In this document: piece by piece, positions 36,105 through 45,133 of the stretch | Layout of the letters: each line of letters opens with the position of its first letter | Position numbering within the stretch: position 1 is the first letter of the stretch | Source of the DNA: JAWKTT01 sp041398965 | GTDB lineage: Bacteria; Planctomycetota; Planctomycetia; Planctomycetales; Planctomycetaceae | Direction of reading: 5' to 3' | Assembly (NCBI GenBank): GCA_041398965.1 | Contig: JAWKTT010000019.1 | Span: forward strand, 1-64,000 | Length of the DNA stretch: 64,000 bases | The notes under the pieces: model-generated | The model's database searches: none | What the model saw: only the letters and a program-made list of their open reading frames with translations | What the model was told of the DNA's origin: nothing | Made by a program: the position numbers and the translations under genes

Positions 36105-37114
36105 TCCTGCTCCTCTGTCGTTGGGGTCGGGGCGACTGTCGATGACTCGGCGACCCGCATCGTTGATCTGCGCCGAGTCCAGGCAGTGGCTCGACGACAG
36201 ACGACACGGCCCATCAACTTCGCAAAATCCCAGCGAGTCAGCACCGGGCGAGTTTCCCAGACGCGGTAGCCGATCTGCTCGATCTTCCGCACGATCGCCA
36301 GTCCCCCTTGGGCAAAGAGTTCGATGTCGATGCGGAGCCGTCCGGGCATACGGTCGGCAAGTGGAAGCCCCCTCAGCAAATACTGTTTCGCCCGGTCGAC
36401 TTCAAACTGCATTAGCAGCAGGAACGAATCATTAGTGACCCGTCGCTGCATGTCGTCGTCGGAATAGCCGTGTTGGCGTCGATCTTCAACCGGGAGGTAA
36501 ACACGGCTAATGTCTGCGTCGCGGGCGACATCTTGCCAGAAATTCGCCAGTTGTAGCCCCGTGCAGATCGCGTCTGACAGTTCGCGATTTTCCAGGGTGT
36601 CGACTCCGCAGAGCGAGAGGACGATTCGCCCAACTGGATTGGCACTGCATCGACAGTAGCCCAGTAACTGGTCGAATGTTTCATAGTGTGTGGTCGTTTG
36701 ATCCGACTCGAAAGCGGAGATCAGATCGTCGAAAGGTTGCAGCGGAACCCGAAACTTTTGCACTGTTTCATGTAGGGCGACGAACACGGGATGGCGACAA
36801 CTGCCGGCGTAGCATTGATGCAGTTCATGCCGCCACCAGGCGAGCAACCTCAACGATTCTGCCGGGTCGACGACTTCGTCACCAAGATCGTCAGCCCAAC
36901 GGCAGAAGGCATAGACATTCCGAAAGTGCTGTCGGAGTTCGCTGGGTAAGAGTCGGGTAACGACGGGGAAGTTCTCGTAATGCGACTCGGCGAGCCAGCG
37001 GGTATAACTTTCGGCCTCTGCTATCGTGGGGGATGAAGCGACTCCGCTGGCCGAGTGAGACTCGGGGCCCCATTGAGCCAGTTCCTCTGCGAAATGGTAA
37101 GGGCGAAGTGCCAT
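36089..37114 (-). CDS. hpnC: Hydroxysqualene synthase-type protein
   Basis: 341 residues from the ATG behind AGGAAAGGG; a longer upstream frame lacks family similarity. Squalene/phytoene synthase fold with FCRWADDLGDEV as the first aspartate motif and FWQDVARDADISRVYLP as the second. HpnC converts presqualene diphosphate to hydroxysqualene, the step after HpnD. In Planctomycetes the pathway feeds squalene, hopanoids or C30 carotenoids. Downstream of murB on the same strand. Confidence 0.9.
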   Translation of the reverse strand: MALRPYHFAEELAQWGPESHSASGVASSPTIAEAESYTRWLAESHYENFPVVTRLLPSELRQHFRNVYAFCRWADDLGDEVVDPAESLRLLAWWRHELHQCYAGSCRHPVFVALHETVQKFRVPLQPFDDLISAFESDQTTTHYETFDQLLGYCRCSANPVGRIVLSLCGVDTLENRELSDAICTGLQLANFWQDVARDADISRVYLPVEDRRQHGYSDDDMQRRVTNDSFLLLMQFEVDRAKQYLLRGLPLADRMPGRLRIDIELFAQGGLAIVRKIEQIGYRVWETRPVLTRWDFAKLMGRVVCRRATAWTRRRSTMRVAESSTVAPTPTTEEQECPSA

Positions 37115-37268
37115 GACCCCCGTTCCCTTTCCTGACTCAGACGATTCCATTCCACCGCCACGTGCCGTCAGATTCGACGCTCTGCACGACGTGTTTCGCA
37201 CTCCGCAGAAGATTCCACTGTCACGGTCGCAAAATACTGCAATCAGACAGCACTCATGTTCGAGTGAG

Positions 37269-38147
37269 CTACCAGACTTGCAACTCAAGTTCGAGTTCGA
37301 CTCCGTGAGTTTCCAAAACCTTGGCACGAATCATGTCGATGAGTTGCTTCACTTCATGAGTCGTTGCCCCATCTTCTGTGACAATGAAGTTGGCGTGCCG
37401 GTCACTCACTTCACAATGTCCAAGCCGCGTCCCCTTGAGGTTTGCCTGTTCGATCAAGGCACCGGCACTGAGTCCACGCGGATTCCGAAAGACGCAGCCA
37501 GCCGACTGGAATGCTAAAGGCTGAGCGGCTTTCTTGGTGATCCAGATGCGACGCATCTTCTGCGAAATCTGCTCGGCATCTCCCGGTTGCAGTTCAAACG
37601 ATGCTTCAAGAATCACGAGTTCGTTGATGCTGCTCTCTCGATACTCGAAGGTCAGCTCTTCTTCCGTGCGGATGAATCGCTCCCCCTTCGCGGTCAACAC
37701 GGTCACCGACTTCGTGTAACTGCCGATGTCCCCGCTGCGGCCTCCCGCGTTCCCTTTGAGGGCGCCGCCGATGGTCCCTGGAATGCCGACAAGGTTTTCA
37801 AACCCTCCCAATCCCGCTTCAATGCTGCGGGAGACGACATGCGACAGCAATGCCCCTGCCCCGGCGGTCACAATGTTGCCCGAAATCGCGACTTGTTCAA
37901 ACTCAGGAGCGACCAGTCGGAGGACCACACCAGCCACTCCTTCATCGCGAATCAGGACGTTGGAACCCCCGCCGAGGACGTGAACAGGAATCTGTTCGTC
38001 GTGACAGCAACGTACGACCTTCTGCAATTCGTCGAACGTACGAGGTTCGATGAGGAATTGAGCCGGTCCCCCGGTCTTGAGCCAGGAGTATTGATTTAAC
38101 GGGACATCACGACGCGTAATGTCTTGGAAGTCGTCGAGAGAACTCAT
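37269..38147 (-). CDS. murB: UDP-N-acetylenolpyruvoylglucosamine reductase
   Basis: 292 residues from the ATG giving MSSLDDFQDI; it overlaps the 3' end of murC by 41 bases. The FAD domain shows VLGGGSNVLIRDEGVAG and ENLVGIPGTIGGALKGNAGG. The C-terminal motif SAGCVFRNP has cysteine where many enzymes have the catalytic serine, a known variant. It makes UDP-N-acetylmuramate in the cytoplasm, the substrate of MurC. Confidence 0.95.
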   Translation of the reverse strand: MSSLDDFQDITRRDVPLNQYSWLKTGGPAQFLIEPRTFDELQKVVRCCHDEQIPVHVLGGGSNVLIRDEGVAGVVLRLVAPEFEQVAISGNIVTAGAGALLSHVVSRSIEAGLGGFENLVGIPGTIGGALKGNAGGRSGDIGSYTKSVTVLTAKGERFIRTEEELTFEYRESSINELVILEASFELQPGDAEQISQKMRRIWITKKAAQPLAFQSAGCVFRNPRGLSAGALIEQANLKGTRLGHCEVSDRHANFIVTEDGATTHEVKQLIDMIRAKVLETHGVELELELQVW

Positions 38148-39588
38148 GGGGAATCCATTCGATAGCACCTGCGCCCAGTGTCGCAACGACATCTCCGGGT
38201 CGCGAGACAGTTTCTAGTCTCTGTGCCGCATGGTCAAGCGAGGGAAGCAGATCGGCCTGTCGTCCCATTTGTCGGAGCGTGAAAACCAGTCGAGCCGCGG
38301 CATCGACCGCAGGGGGCGAACCAATTTCCCGAGCACGATACACCGGCAGGACACTCACTTCATCGGCCGCTGACAGCGCCACTGCAAACTCGTGCAGGAA
38401 CGCACTCGTCCGGGACTCCTGGTGTGGCTCGAAGTACACCCGTAACGGTCGACGGGGAAACTGATGACGAATTGTTCTCAACACAGCGGCGACGGCCGTC
38501 GGGTGATGGGCGTAGTCGTCGATCCAAGTTACCCCCGGCAGCAAGTCGTGGCGTTCGAGTCGACGCTTCACTCCGGGGAAGCGAGACATCGCCGAGTCGA
38601 TGGTGTCGAGTTCGACCCCTTCGACCAAGGCGGCTGCGATGGCAGCCAGACCATTATGGACGTTGTGTCGTCCCGGCAGCGGGAGCGTGAAGGTACGGGG
38701 ATTCGAGGCCGAAGGGAGTGCCATGTTGTCGAACATCGCAAAGTTTTCGGGACGAACGGCAACCTCGAACTGAGCCGACCATGCGAGGTCTCTCTGGGTG
38801 ATGAGTTGAAGGTCCGCCTCTTCATGAGTCCCGAATGTGATGCGGCGGAGATCGAGTTCGCGGGCCGCAGTCCGTGAGACTTCTCGGGCGAGGGGGCAGT
38901 CTGCATTGACGATCAATGTCCCTCCGGGGGGGAGTCGGCGACAAAACTGGAGGAAGGCATCGGTTACTGCAGCGGCATCCGGGTAACAGTCGATGTGGTC
39001 CCACTCAATGCCGGTCATGACGATGGTTGCGGGGGACTGCTGATGGAAATGGCGTCGATATTCGCAAGACTCGACAATCAAGGGAGCCTCTCGGCCGGAG
39101 AGATCGCTACTGTGGCCATTTCGGGAGCTACCGACGATTTCACCCCCGCAAAGGAGACTGTGCCGTTGCTTTGCCTGTTGCAGAATCCAAGAGGTAAGAG
39201 CGGTCGTGGTTGTTTTCCCGTGCGTCCCGGCGATGCAAGTGGTGACCGATTGCCGAGAGAGAGCCGCCACAATATCGGGATACGACCACTGCGGAATGTT
39301 TCTCGCGGTCGCCTGTTGTCGAAGCGGGTGCTCGGGGGAGATGGCCGCACTGTAGAGAACCATGTCGACCGCTGGCAGCTTGACTGCGGTTGTTTCGTCC
39401 AAATGACGCAGGCCGAGCCGCCCGAGACTTGGCGGACGTTCCGCAATCGGGCGACTATCGGCGCCAAACAGCGTCCAGTTCCGGTCGGCGAGAAGTTCGG
39501 CCAATCCCTTCATTCCCGCGCCACAAACCCCAATCAGGCAACCGGTTGCGGGATGTGAGAGGTCGGGAATCGTTGTGCTCGGGGACAA
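38107..39588 (-). CDS. murC: UDP-N-acetylmuramate-L-alanine ligase
   Basis: 493 residues. An N-terminal Rossmann-like part (GVCGAGMKGLAELL), a central ATP-binding motif CIAGTHGKTTTTAL near residue 120, and a Mur ligase C-terminal domain with DDYAHHPTAVAAVL. It adds L-alanine to UDP-MurNAc, the first stem-peptide step. First gene of the run murC-murB-hpnC-hpnD. Confidence 0.95.
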   Translation of the reverse strand: MSPSTTIPDLSHPATGCLIGVCGAGMKGLAELLADRNWTLFGADSRPIAERPPSLGRLGLRHLDETTAVKLPAVDMVLYSAAISPEHPLRQQATARNIPQWSYPDIVAALSRQSVTTCIAGTHGKTTTTALTSWILQQAKQRHSLLCGGEIVGSSRNGHSSDLSGREAPLIVESCEYRRHFHQQSPATIVMTGIEWDHIDCYPDAAAVTDAFLQFCRRLPPGGTLIVNADCPLAREVSRTAARELDLRRITFGTHEEADLQLITQRDLAWSAQFEVAVRPENFAMFDNMALPSASNPRTFTLPLPGRHNVHNGLAAIAAALVEGVELDTIDSAMSRFPGVKRRLERHDLLPGVTWIDDYAHHPTAVAAVLRTIRHQFPRRPLRVYFEPHQESRTSAFLHEFAVALSAADEVSVLPVYRAREIGSPPAVDAAARLVFTLRQMGRQADLLPSLDHAAQRLETVSRPGDVVATLGAGAIEWIPHEFSRRLPRHYAS

Positions 39589-40433
39589 TTGAGAACTTAC
39601 CGCGGGTCGAGGGAAGCGAATTCACATAGCCCGACGCTGGCAACGTCGGAACCAACCGGGTGGGACGATACCGCAACCCCCCGCCCCAACGCGAGTCGAG
39701 TTTTCCGCATATATCGCACCCTACGCCCTGTTTCACCCCCTGTCGACTTGCTTCACGCTGGGAGAGTGGGGATGTGCATGGCATCAAGGCAAGCGGTGCC
39801 GTGTCATTGGTAATGTCACAAGTTCAGTCATTTCTCTGCGAGCATGCGACGCAGGGACCAGTTTCCTCCAATTCCTACCGAACGTCGCAACGCGAAATCA
39901 GCGTGACTTGTTGGCACGACCCTGCAACTTCGAGGCCATCCTTCGCGATCTAGCAGGTTGACAGCCTGTGGAAAAACGTGAGTCAGGTTTTCCCACCTGA
40001 TCCGGTGTATCTTGATGACTCGGCGGAAAAACGTACGACATGGTCTTGTCAGATTGGAAAATCAGACCCACGGTCGTTCTTCAGTGGGCACTTGAGCGCA
40101 ACGCGAACGGCGCGAGTGGGGTATGCCGCATCAAGTGAGCGATTTTCGAGAACAAAGAGGCAATTTCTGGTGGAACGTGAGGGGACTGCGAAGTTTACCG
40201 GAAAATCGTGTGCCGTTTCGCTTGAGAGTCCGGGGTGATGTTGCTTATACTCCGACGATTCGGGTGGCCGAGGTGCGCTCTGTTTGTATGACGTGCGAAT
40301 CTCGCGAGGGTGCGGTGTCGACAAGGTGAGGTGATTCTTGCCTTGTTCGCGTCGTTTCTCCTTGGGGTGTCTTGGTATTCCCCCACGGTTTGCTGTCGGC
40401 ACCTCGTGTGCCAGAATCCGACTGAGTGAGAAC
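39589..40433. other. Long intergenic stretch before the ribosomal cluster, with repeat copy D
   Basis: About 845 bases without a convincing gene between divergent units. Repeat copy D occupies about 39965-40090 (CCTGTGGAAAAACGTGAGTC at the left, TCAGATTGGAAAATCAGACC inside, TCGTTCTTCAGTGGG at the right). The promoter of the rpmJ cluster should lie in the remainder. Confidence 0.6.
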
Positions 40434-40550
40434 ATGAAGGTTCGTTCGAGCGTGAAGCGTATTTGCGAAAACTGCAAGTTGGTGCGACGCAATGGGCGTG
40501 TGTATGTGATTTGCTCTGCCAATCCTCGCCATAAGCAGCGTCAGGGTTAG
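40434..40550 (+). CDS. rpmJ: 50S ribosomal protein L36
   Basis: 38 residues, MKVRSSVKRICENCKLVRRN to SANPRHKQRQG. Zinc-ribbon cysteines CENC and a later C-H pair (C27, H33) are kept. A longer upstream frame exists but the L36 start is unmistakable. It opens the alpha-operon gene order, 137 bases before rpsM. Confidence 0.95.
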   Translation: MKVRSSVKRICENCKLVRRNGRVYVICSANPRHKQRQG

Positions 40551-40687
40551 TCGCTCGCTAGAATGGGGCAACTTCTGGCCCCTTGGGGCTGCTCAGGTGT
40601 TGTGGCTTCGTTCTAGTTTGTGGTTGGGTGTTTTGGTTGTCAGTTGGGTTTGTGTCTTAGAGACTTCTTTGATTTTTGAGGTTTGGA

Positions 40688-41074
40688 ATGCCCCGCGTTC
40701 TTGGTGTTGATATTCCCAATGACAAGCCGACTTACATCTCGCTGCAGTATCTGCACGGGGTGGGTCAGTATCGGGCGATTGAAATTTGTTATCGTCTGGG
40801 TCTCGACTTGCAGCGTAAGGCTCGCGAGTTGAGTGATGACGAAATTCAACGGGTGAACGCTGCGTTAGATAACGAGTACACTGTCGAGGGACAGTTGCGT
40901 CGTCAGACGCAGGAGCATATTGCTCGTCTGCGAAACGTGCAGAGCTATCGGGGTATTCGGCATCGTCGTGGTCTTCCAGTTCGTGGTCAGCGGACTCGTA
41001 CCAATGCCCGGACTCGCAAGGGTGGCAAGAAGACGGTGGCGGGGAAGAAGGGTGTGAAGGATATGAAGCACTAG
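40688..41074 (+). CDS. rpsM: 30S ribosomal protein S13
   Basis: 128 residues starting MPRVLGVDIPNDKPTYISLQ, behind a GAGGTTTGGA ribosome site. Standard S13 with the C-terminal RGQRTRTNARTRKG motif and a lysine-rich tail. It contacts tRNA in the 30S head. Confidence 0.97.
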   Translation: MPRVLGVDIPNDKPTYISLQYLHGVGQYRAIEICYRLGLDLQRKARELSDDEIQRVNAALDNEYTVEGQLRRQTQEHIARLRNVQSYRGIRHRRGLPVRGQRTRTNARTRKGGKKTVAGKKGVKDMKH

Positions 41075-41266
41075 GATGCTGGTTCCGTTTGGCTTCAATT
41101 TGTTGTGTGGGTTGCTTTCAACAAGTTGTTTGAGCTGAACTGGCTCGGGTTGTCTGGGGGTGCTTGGTTCGTGGGCGTCGAAAGTGGCGCGTTTGATTGC
41201 AGGTTGTTCTCGGCAAGAATGCGTTCTTGCTGGTCTTCGATTAGTCCTCGGAAGAGAGATTCTGGC

Positions 41267-41650
41267 GTGGCGAAGCAAAAGGTTAAGAAGAAGATTCGGC
41301 GAAATGTCACCAAGGCGATTGCGCATATTAAGGCGACATTCAATAACACCCACGTGACCATCACAGATGCGAATGGTGATGTGTTGTGTTGGGCGACTGC
41401 CGGGACGAGCGGATTTAAGGGGTCTCGTAAGAGTACTCCATTTGCAGCTCAGCGAGCCTCGGAGACCTGTGCCGATCGGGCGAAGAAATTCGGTGTGAAG
41501 GAGATGGAAATTCGGGTCAAGGGGCCAGGGTCGGGCCGTGAGAGTGCGATTACCGGTCTCCAGACGGGTGGGATAAGTATTAAGACGATTGAAGATGTGA
41601 CTCCATTGCCCCACAATGGCTGCCGTCCCCGCAAGAAGCGACGTGTCTGA
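41267..41650 (+). CDS. rpsK: 30S ribosomal protein S11 (GTG start)
   Basis: 127 residues. The family start is at a GTG (VAKQKVKKK) behind GGAAGAGAG. Motifs include AHIKATFNNTHVTITDANGD and the C-terminal PHNGCRPRKKRRV. An upstream extension in frame has no S11 similarity. The next gene is rpoA; rpsD, usual in this position, is missing. Confidence 0.95.
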   Translation: MAKQKVKKKIRRNVTKAIAHIKATFNNTHVTITDANGDVLCWATAGTSGFKGSRKSTPFAAQRASETCADRAKKFGVKEMEIRVKGPGSGRESAITGLQTGGISIKTIEDVTPLPHNGCRPRKKRRV

Positions 41651-41771
41651 TCTTGCCGTGCCCGGAGTCTGTGGTTGCAGGTTTCGGGGAGGGAGTTGTA
41701 GCAGTCGCGTGCTGGTGGCGTCTCAGGTTGAGTCGATCGGCTTTCATTAGGTGTCTGGCTAGGAGTTATCG

Positions 41772-42779
41772 ATGCGTATTCGTTGGCGGAATCTCGAACT
41801 TCCCAACCGTGTCGCTTTGGATCGGGCGACGGTTACGGCTAATTACGGCTGTTTCGTTGCGGAGCCTTTTGAGCGTGGTTTTGGACATACCATTGCCAAC
41901 AGCTTGCGTCGCGTGCTGTTGTCGAGTTTGGAGGGGAGCGCCATCACTCGTGCAAAAATCGCCGGCGTGCAACATGAGTTCACGACGATTCCCGGTGTTG
42001 TCGAAGATGTGACCGATCTCTGCTTGAATCTGAAGTCGCTGGTTGTCAAGAACTACAGCACGACATCAAAAACGATTCGTATTGATAAGCGAACACGTGG
42101 CGTGGTGACAGGCGCAGATGTGATCACAGATGATCAGGTTGTCGTCATCAATCGCGATCTCGTGATCGCCACGATGACCGATGACGTACCGCTCAGCATT
42201 GAGCTATCGGTCGAGAATGGCCGTGGGTATGTCCCTGCAAGTGAACAATATGAAACAGGAACCGAAGTCGGGGCGATTCCACTGGATGCTGCATTTTCTC
42301 CAGTGACTCGCGTGCGTTATAAGGTTGAAGACACCCGCGTCGGACAGCGGACGAATTACGACAAGCTGACGATGGAGATCTGGACCGACGGAACCATCAC
42401 AGCCGAGTTGGCGATGGTGGAAGCTGCCAAGATTCTTCGGAAGCATCTTAATCCGTTCATCAACTACCGCGAGCCTGGTCCAGAGCTCCCACCAGAGTCG
42501 GGACTTCGTGGCATGTTGGAAGCGACCGGCTATTCGCCGATCGATCTGGAGTTGGAAGAAAAGCTGTCGCAATCTCTGGCGGAGTTGAATCTGTCGGTCC
42601 GGGCCACGAACTGCCTGGAGTCCGAAGGGATTACCAGCGTTCGCGAACTGGTCAGCCGGACGGAGGATCAGTTACTGACCGTTCGGAATTTCGGCGAGAC
42701 GACACTGGTCGAAGTGAAGGAGCAATTGCAACTGATCGGGTTGCGTCTTGGAATGCGTGTTCCACAGACATCGCGTTAA
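41772..42779 (+). CDS. rpoA: RNA polymerase alpha subunit
   Basis: 335 residues, ATG behind AGGAG. The N-terminal dimerisation domain has GFGHTIANSLRRVLLSSLEG; the C-terminal domain has the SVRATNCLESEGITSVRELV helix pair used for UP-element and activator contact. Directly follows rpsK. Confidence 0.97.
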   Translation: MRIRWRNLELPNRVALDRATVTANYGCFVAEPFERGFGHTIANSLRRVLLSSLEGSAITRAKIAGVQHEFTTIPGVVEDVTDLCLNLKSLVVKNYSTTSKTIRIDKRTRGVVTGADVITDDQVVVINRDLVIATMTDDVPLSIELSVENGRGYVPASEQYETGTEVGAIPLDAAFSPVTRVRYKVEDTRVGQRTNYDKLTMEIWTDGTITAELAMVEAAKILRKHLNPFINYREPGPELPPESGLRGMLEATGYSPIDLELEEKLSQSLAELNLSVRATNCLESEGITSVRELVSRTEDQLLTVRNFGETTLVEVKEQLQLIGLRLGMRVPQTSR

Positions 42780-42925
42780 ATGACAGTTTGAGTGTTGTTG
42801 TCAGTGTAACTTGTCATGGTGGATGGTCGACGGACTTTTGAGAAGGTTGACCCCGAAGGAAATAGCAGGCAGGTGTCCCAGTTGAAGTTTCGCTGGGAAC
42901 AGTTCGTTTAAGGTGATCACGAGTC

Positions 42926-43573
42926 ATGAGACATAGACTACGCGGCCGTAAACTCGGTCGAAATTCTTCGCACCGTAAGGCAATGTTTCGGAACATGGCT
43001 GTCAGCCTGATTCGGACACTCCGTTCCGATGACGATGCTCCTAACAAGCCAGCAGTTCCTGGTCGAATTGTGACGACCGTCCCGAAGGCTAAGGAACTTC
43101 GCCCGATCGTGGAGAAGTTGATCACTCTGGCCAAGAAGGCGGCACCTCATGAGGAGGCCGCAAAGGCGTTCGAGACCACTGCCGCCAAGAACTCGGCCGA
43201 GTGGAAGTCTTGGCGAGATTCTGATCAATGGCGTCAGTGGGTGGAAGCTGTCGCTCCCGCCGTCAAATGCAAGCGCCGTGCTTACGATGCCCTGCGAGAT
43301 CGTGAAGCGGTCGATATCCTTTTCTCGGAAATCGCCCCGATGTACGTGGAACGTGAAGGGGGGTACACCCGGATCGTCGAATTGCCACAACGTCGTCTTG
43401 GGGATGCTGGCAAGCAGGCGCTAGTCGAGTTTGTCGGACTCGGTGACCGCGATCGCAAGCGTAAGGCTCCAATGGTCGTCAAGTCGTCTGCACCTGCCGC
43501 AGCCCCTGCCCCGGTCGCAGTGGCACCAGCTGAAGCGCCCGTAGCCGAGACGACTGAGACTTCTGGCGAATAA
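42926..43573 (+). CDS. rplQ: 50S ribosomal protein L17, extended form
   Basis: 215 residues. The N-terminal L17 core begins MRHRLRGRKLGRNSSHRKAM and the domain ends with the usual GYTRIV and RLGD segments. Typical L17 is about 120-130 residues; here an internal insertion of about 50 residues (around 65-125) and an alanine/proline-rich tail (APAAAPAPVAVAPAEAPVAE) are present. Last gene of the cluster, followed by a strong terminator. Confidence 0.93.
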   Translation: MRHRLRGRKLGRNSSHRKAMFRNMAVSLIRTLRSDDDAPNKPAVPGRIVTTVPKAKELRPIVEKLITLAKKAAPHEEAAKAFETTAAKNSAEWKSWRDSDQWRQWVEAVAPAVKCKRRAYDALRDREAVDILFSEIAPMYVEREGGYTRIVELPQRRLGDAGKQALVEFVGLGDRDRKRKAPMVVKSSAPAAAPAPVAVAPAEAPVAETTETSGE

Positions 43574-43631
43574 CCTTAAGTACGACGCGGACCTTCCCTT
43601 AGGGGAGTGAGTGACGCGAAAGATTCTCAAG

Positions 43632-43671
43632 AAAAAGGCCCTGTCAGGCTTGACCCGACAGGGCCTTTTTT
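43632..43671 (+). terminator. Intrinsic terminator of the ribosomal cluster
   Basis: AAAAAGGCCCTGTC / GACAGGGCCTTTTT stem of 14 bp, loop of 11, with a T run, 58 bases after rplQ. Confidence 0.92.
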
Positions 43672-43825
43672 GATGGGATACCTTGATGCGAAGGACTTCT
43701 TGGCAAGGGGATGACTGTCCAGTCGGTCTCCTGTCAACGATTGCCACGCCGGGAGGGAAGGATTCGAGGTCCTTCGGCGGGTGACGAAAGGTCCGTCAGA
43801 GATCGATTCCAGGGAAGGGAACGGA

Positions 43826-44455
43826 ATGCTGCATCAGGAACCAGCTTCGGGGCGACCGAATCGAGGGTTTGACTTTACCTCAGCGATGTGGCTGTTGTGT
43901 GATGATGTCACGAATCGGCTGGAGGAGTTTCTGCACATCGACATGTCCCGCGTCGCTGTTTCGTATGCTCAGGCTCGAAGCGGTTCCCAGTATGGCATTC
44001 AGGCGAAGTTGACCCCCATGCGATTCGAGCGCGGGGCCGTGACGACGCGTCGGCAAGGACGTGAATGGACTTGTCAACGACTTCGGATCGGTGGAGCAGA
44101 GATGCTCTACATCCTGACGTTTTATCTCCCGCGGTTCCACAATCAGTCGTTCCGTGAGAAGATGATTACGGTGCTCCATGAGTTGTATCACATCAGTGAG
44201 CACTTCGACGGGGATATTCGACGCTTCGATGGTCGCTATCACGTCCATTCGCACAGCCAGAAAGAGTACGACCGCGAGATGGGCCGTTTCGTCGATCAGT
44301 ACCTGTCGCTGAACCCAGACCGTGATTTGTACACTTGGCTCAAGTGTGATTTCCGCGCTCTCCATGAAGCTCATGGTGGTGTTTGGGGACTTCAGATTCC
44401 GATTCCCAAACTCATTCCTCTGACAAAGTCTGCCCGTATAACGCGCCCTTCGTGA
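43826..44455 (+). CDS. Putative zinc metallopeptidase (HELYH)
   Basis: 209 residues from the ATG behind AGGGAAGGGAACGG. It has VLHELYHIS near residue 117, a zincin HExxH motif, with further histidines (GRYHVHSHS) about 20 residues on as candidate third ligands. It resembles the putative phage-type metallopeptidase group, though here in a chromosomal setting. Likely cytoplasmic, no signal peptide. Substrate unknown. Confidence 0.7.
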   Translation: MLHQEPASGRPNRGFDFTSAMWLLCDDVTNRLEEFLHIDMSRVAVSYAQARSGSQYGIQAKLTPMRFERGAVTTRRQGREWTCQRLRIGGAEMLYILTFYLPRFHNQSFREKMITVLHELYHISEHFDGDIRRFDGRYHVHSHSQKEYDREMGRFVDQYLSLNPDRDLYTWLKCDFRALHEAHGGVWGLQIPIPKLIPLTKSARITRPS

Positions 44456-45133
44456 TGAAGGTCGCTCGGTAATTTCTGCCGACTGAGGCCGAGCGACGCA
44501 ATCGAGCGGGACACTGTGGAGAGCATTTAAGCAAATGGTTCTTCACACGTTTCCGCTTCGGCGTCAATGAATTGACGTGAATTGAAGTCCGTCAAGACGG
44601 TATAAATCCGGGAGGTGAAGGGATGAGGTCTGGCCCCCTGCTCCGTCGGCCCAGGACCGTTGATGCTCTGTTATGCAAGTCTTCGCAGACTGTTGAAGAA
44701 CGAAGATCAGTCCTTCCAGCCTGACCCGGTGCCGTTGGATGGCCGGGTGAAAAAGGCGTACGAGTGACTCATGTCAGCGTGGAAAAGCTGACTCAAGGTC
44801 GCTTTTCGACAGGTTCTTCGCTGTTCATGGACAAAGATGGCGTTTGTCGGGAGGACTTTCGCCTGGGCTCCATGAAAAGAGCATGTCTGAGTGGCGAGTG
44901 CGTTGGGAGCGTCATGATTAGAAGAATCGTTACAGTTTTCCTGACCGGAATGGAGTCGATGGTGCAGGCTGTATCTGTTGTACCAATGGGGGACATGAAA
45001 TTGGAATGTGAGCCATGTTTGCATGAAAGGGGACTCGCTGCCATTGCGGAGTGATACCGATGAACATGAGTGGGAGAGTCTCTCCGGTTTGGGGGTTAGT
45101 CCGGACTGAGACACGTACAGTTAGGGAAGACTC
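44456..45133. other. Intergenic stretch with repeat copy E and a palindrome
   Basis: CGTCAAT-GA-ATTGACG palindrome at 44562-44577 could be an operator. Repeat copy E lies at about 44690-44815 (GACTGTTGAAGAACGAAGAT at the left, CGCTTTTCGACAGG at the right). A frame at 44764-45054 partly reads through the repeat and is not convincing. The promoter of the export locus should lie near the right end. Confidence 0.5.

Noticed and set aside
44764..45054. 96-residue frame before the export locus
   Set aside because: It begins inside repeat copy E, has no motif, and an ordinary untranslated leader explains the region.
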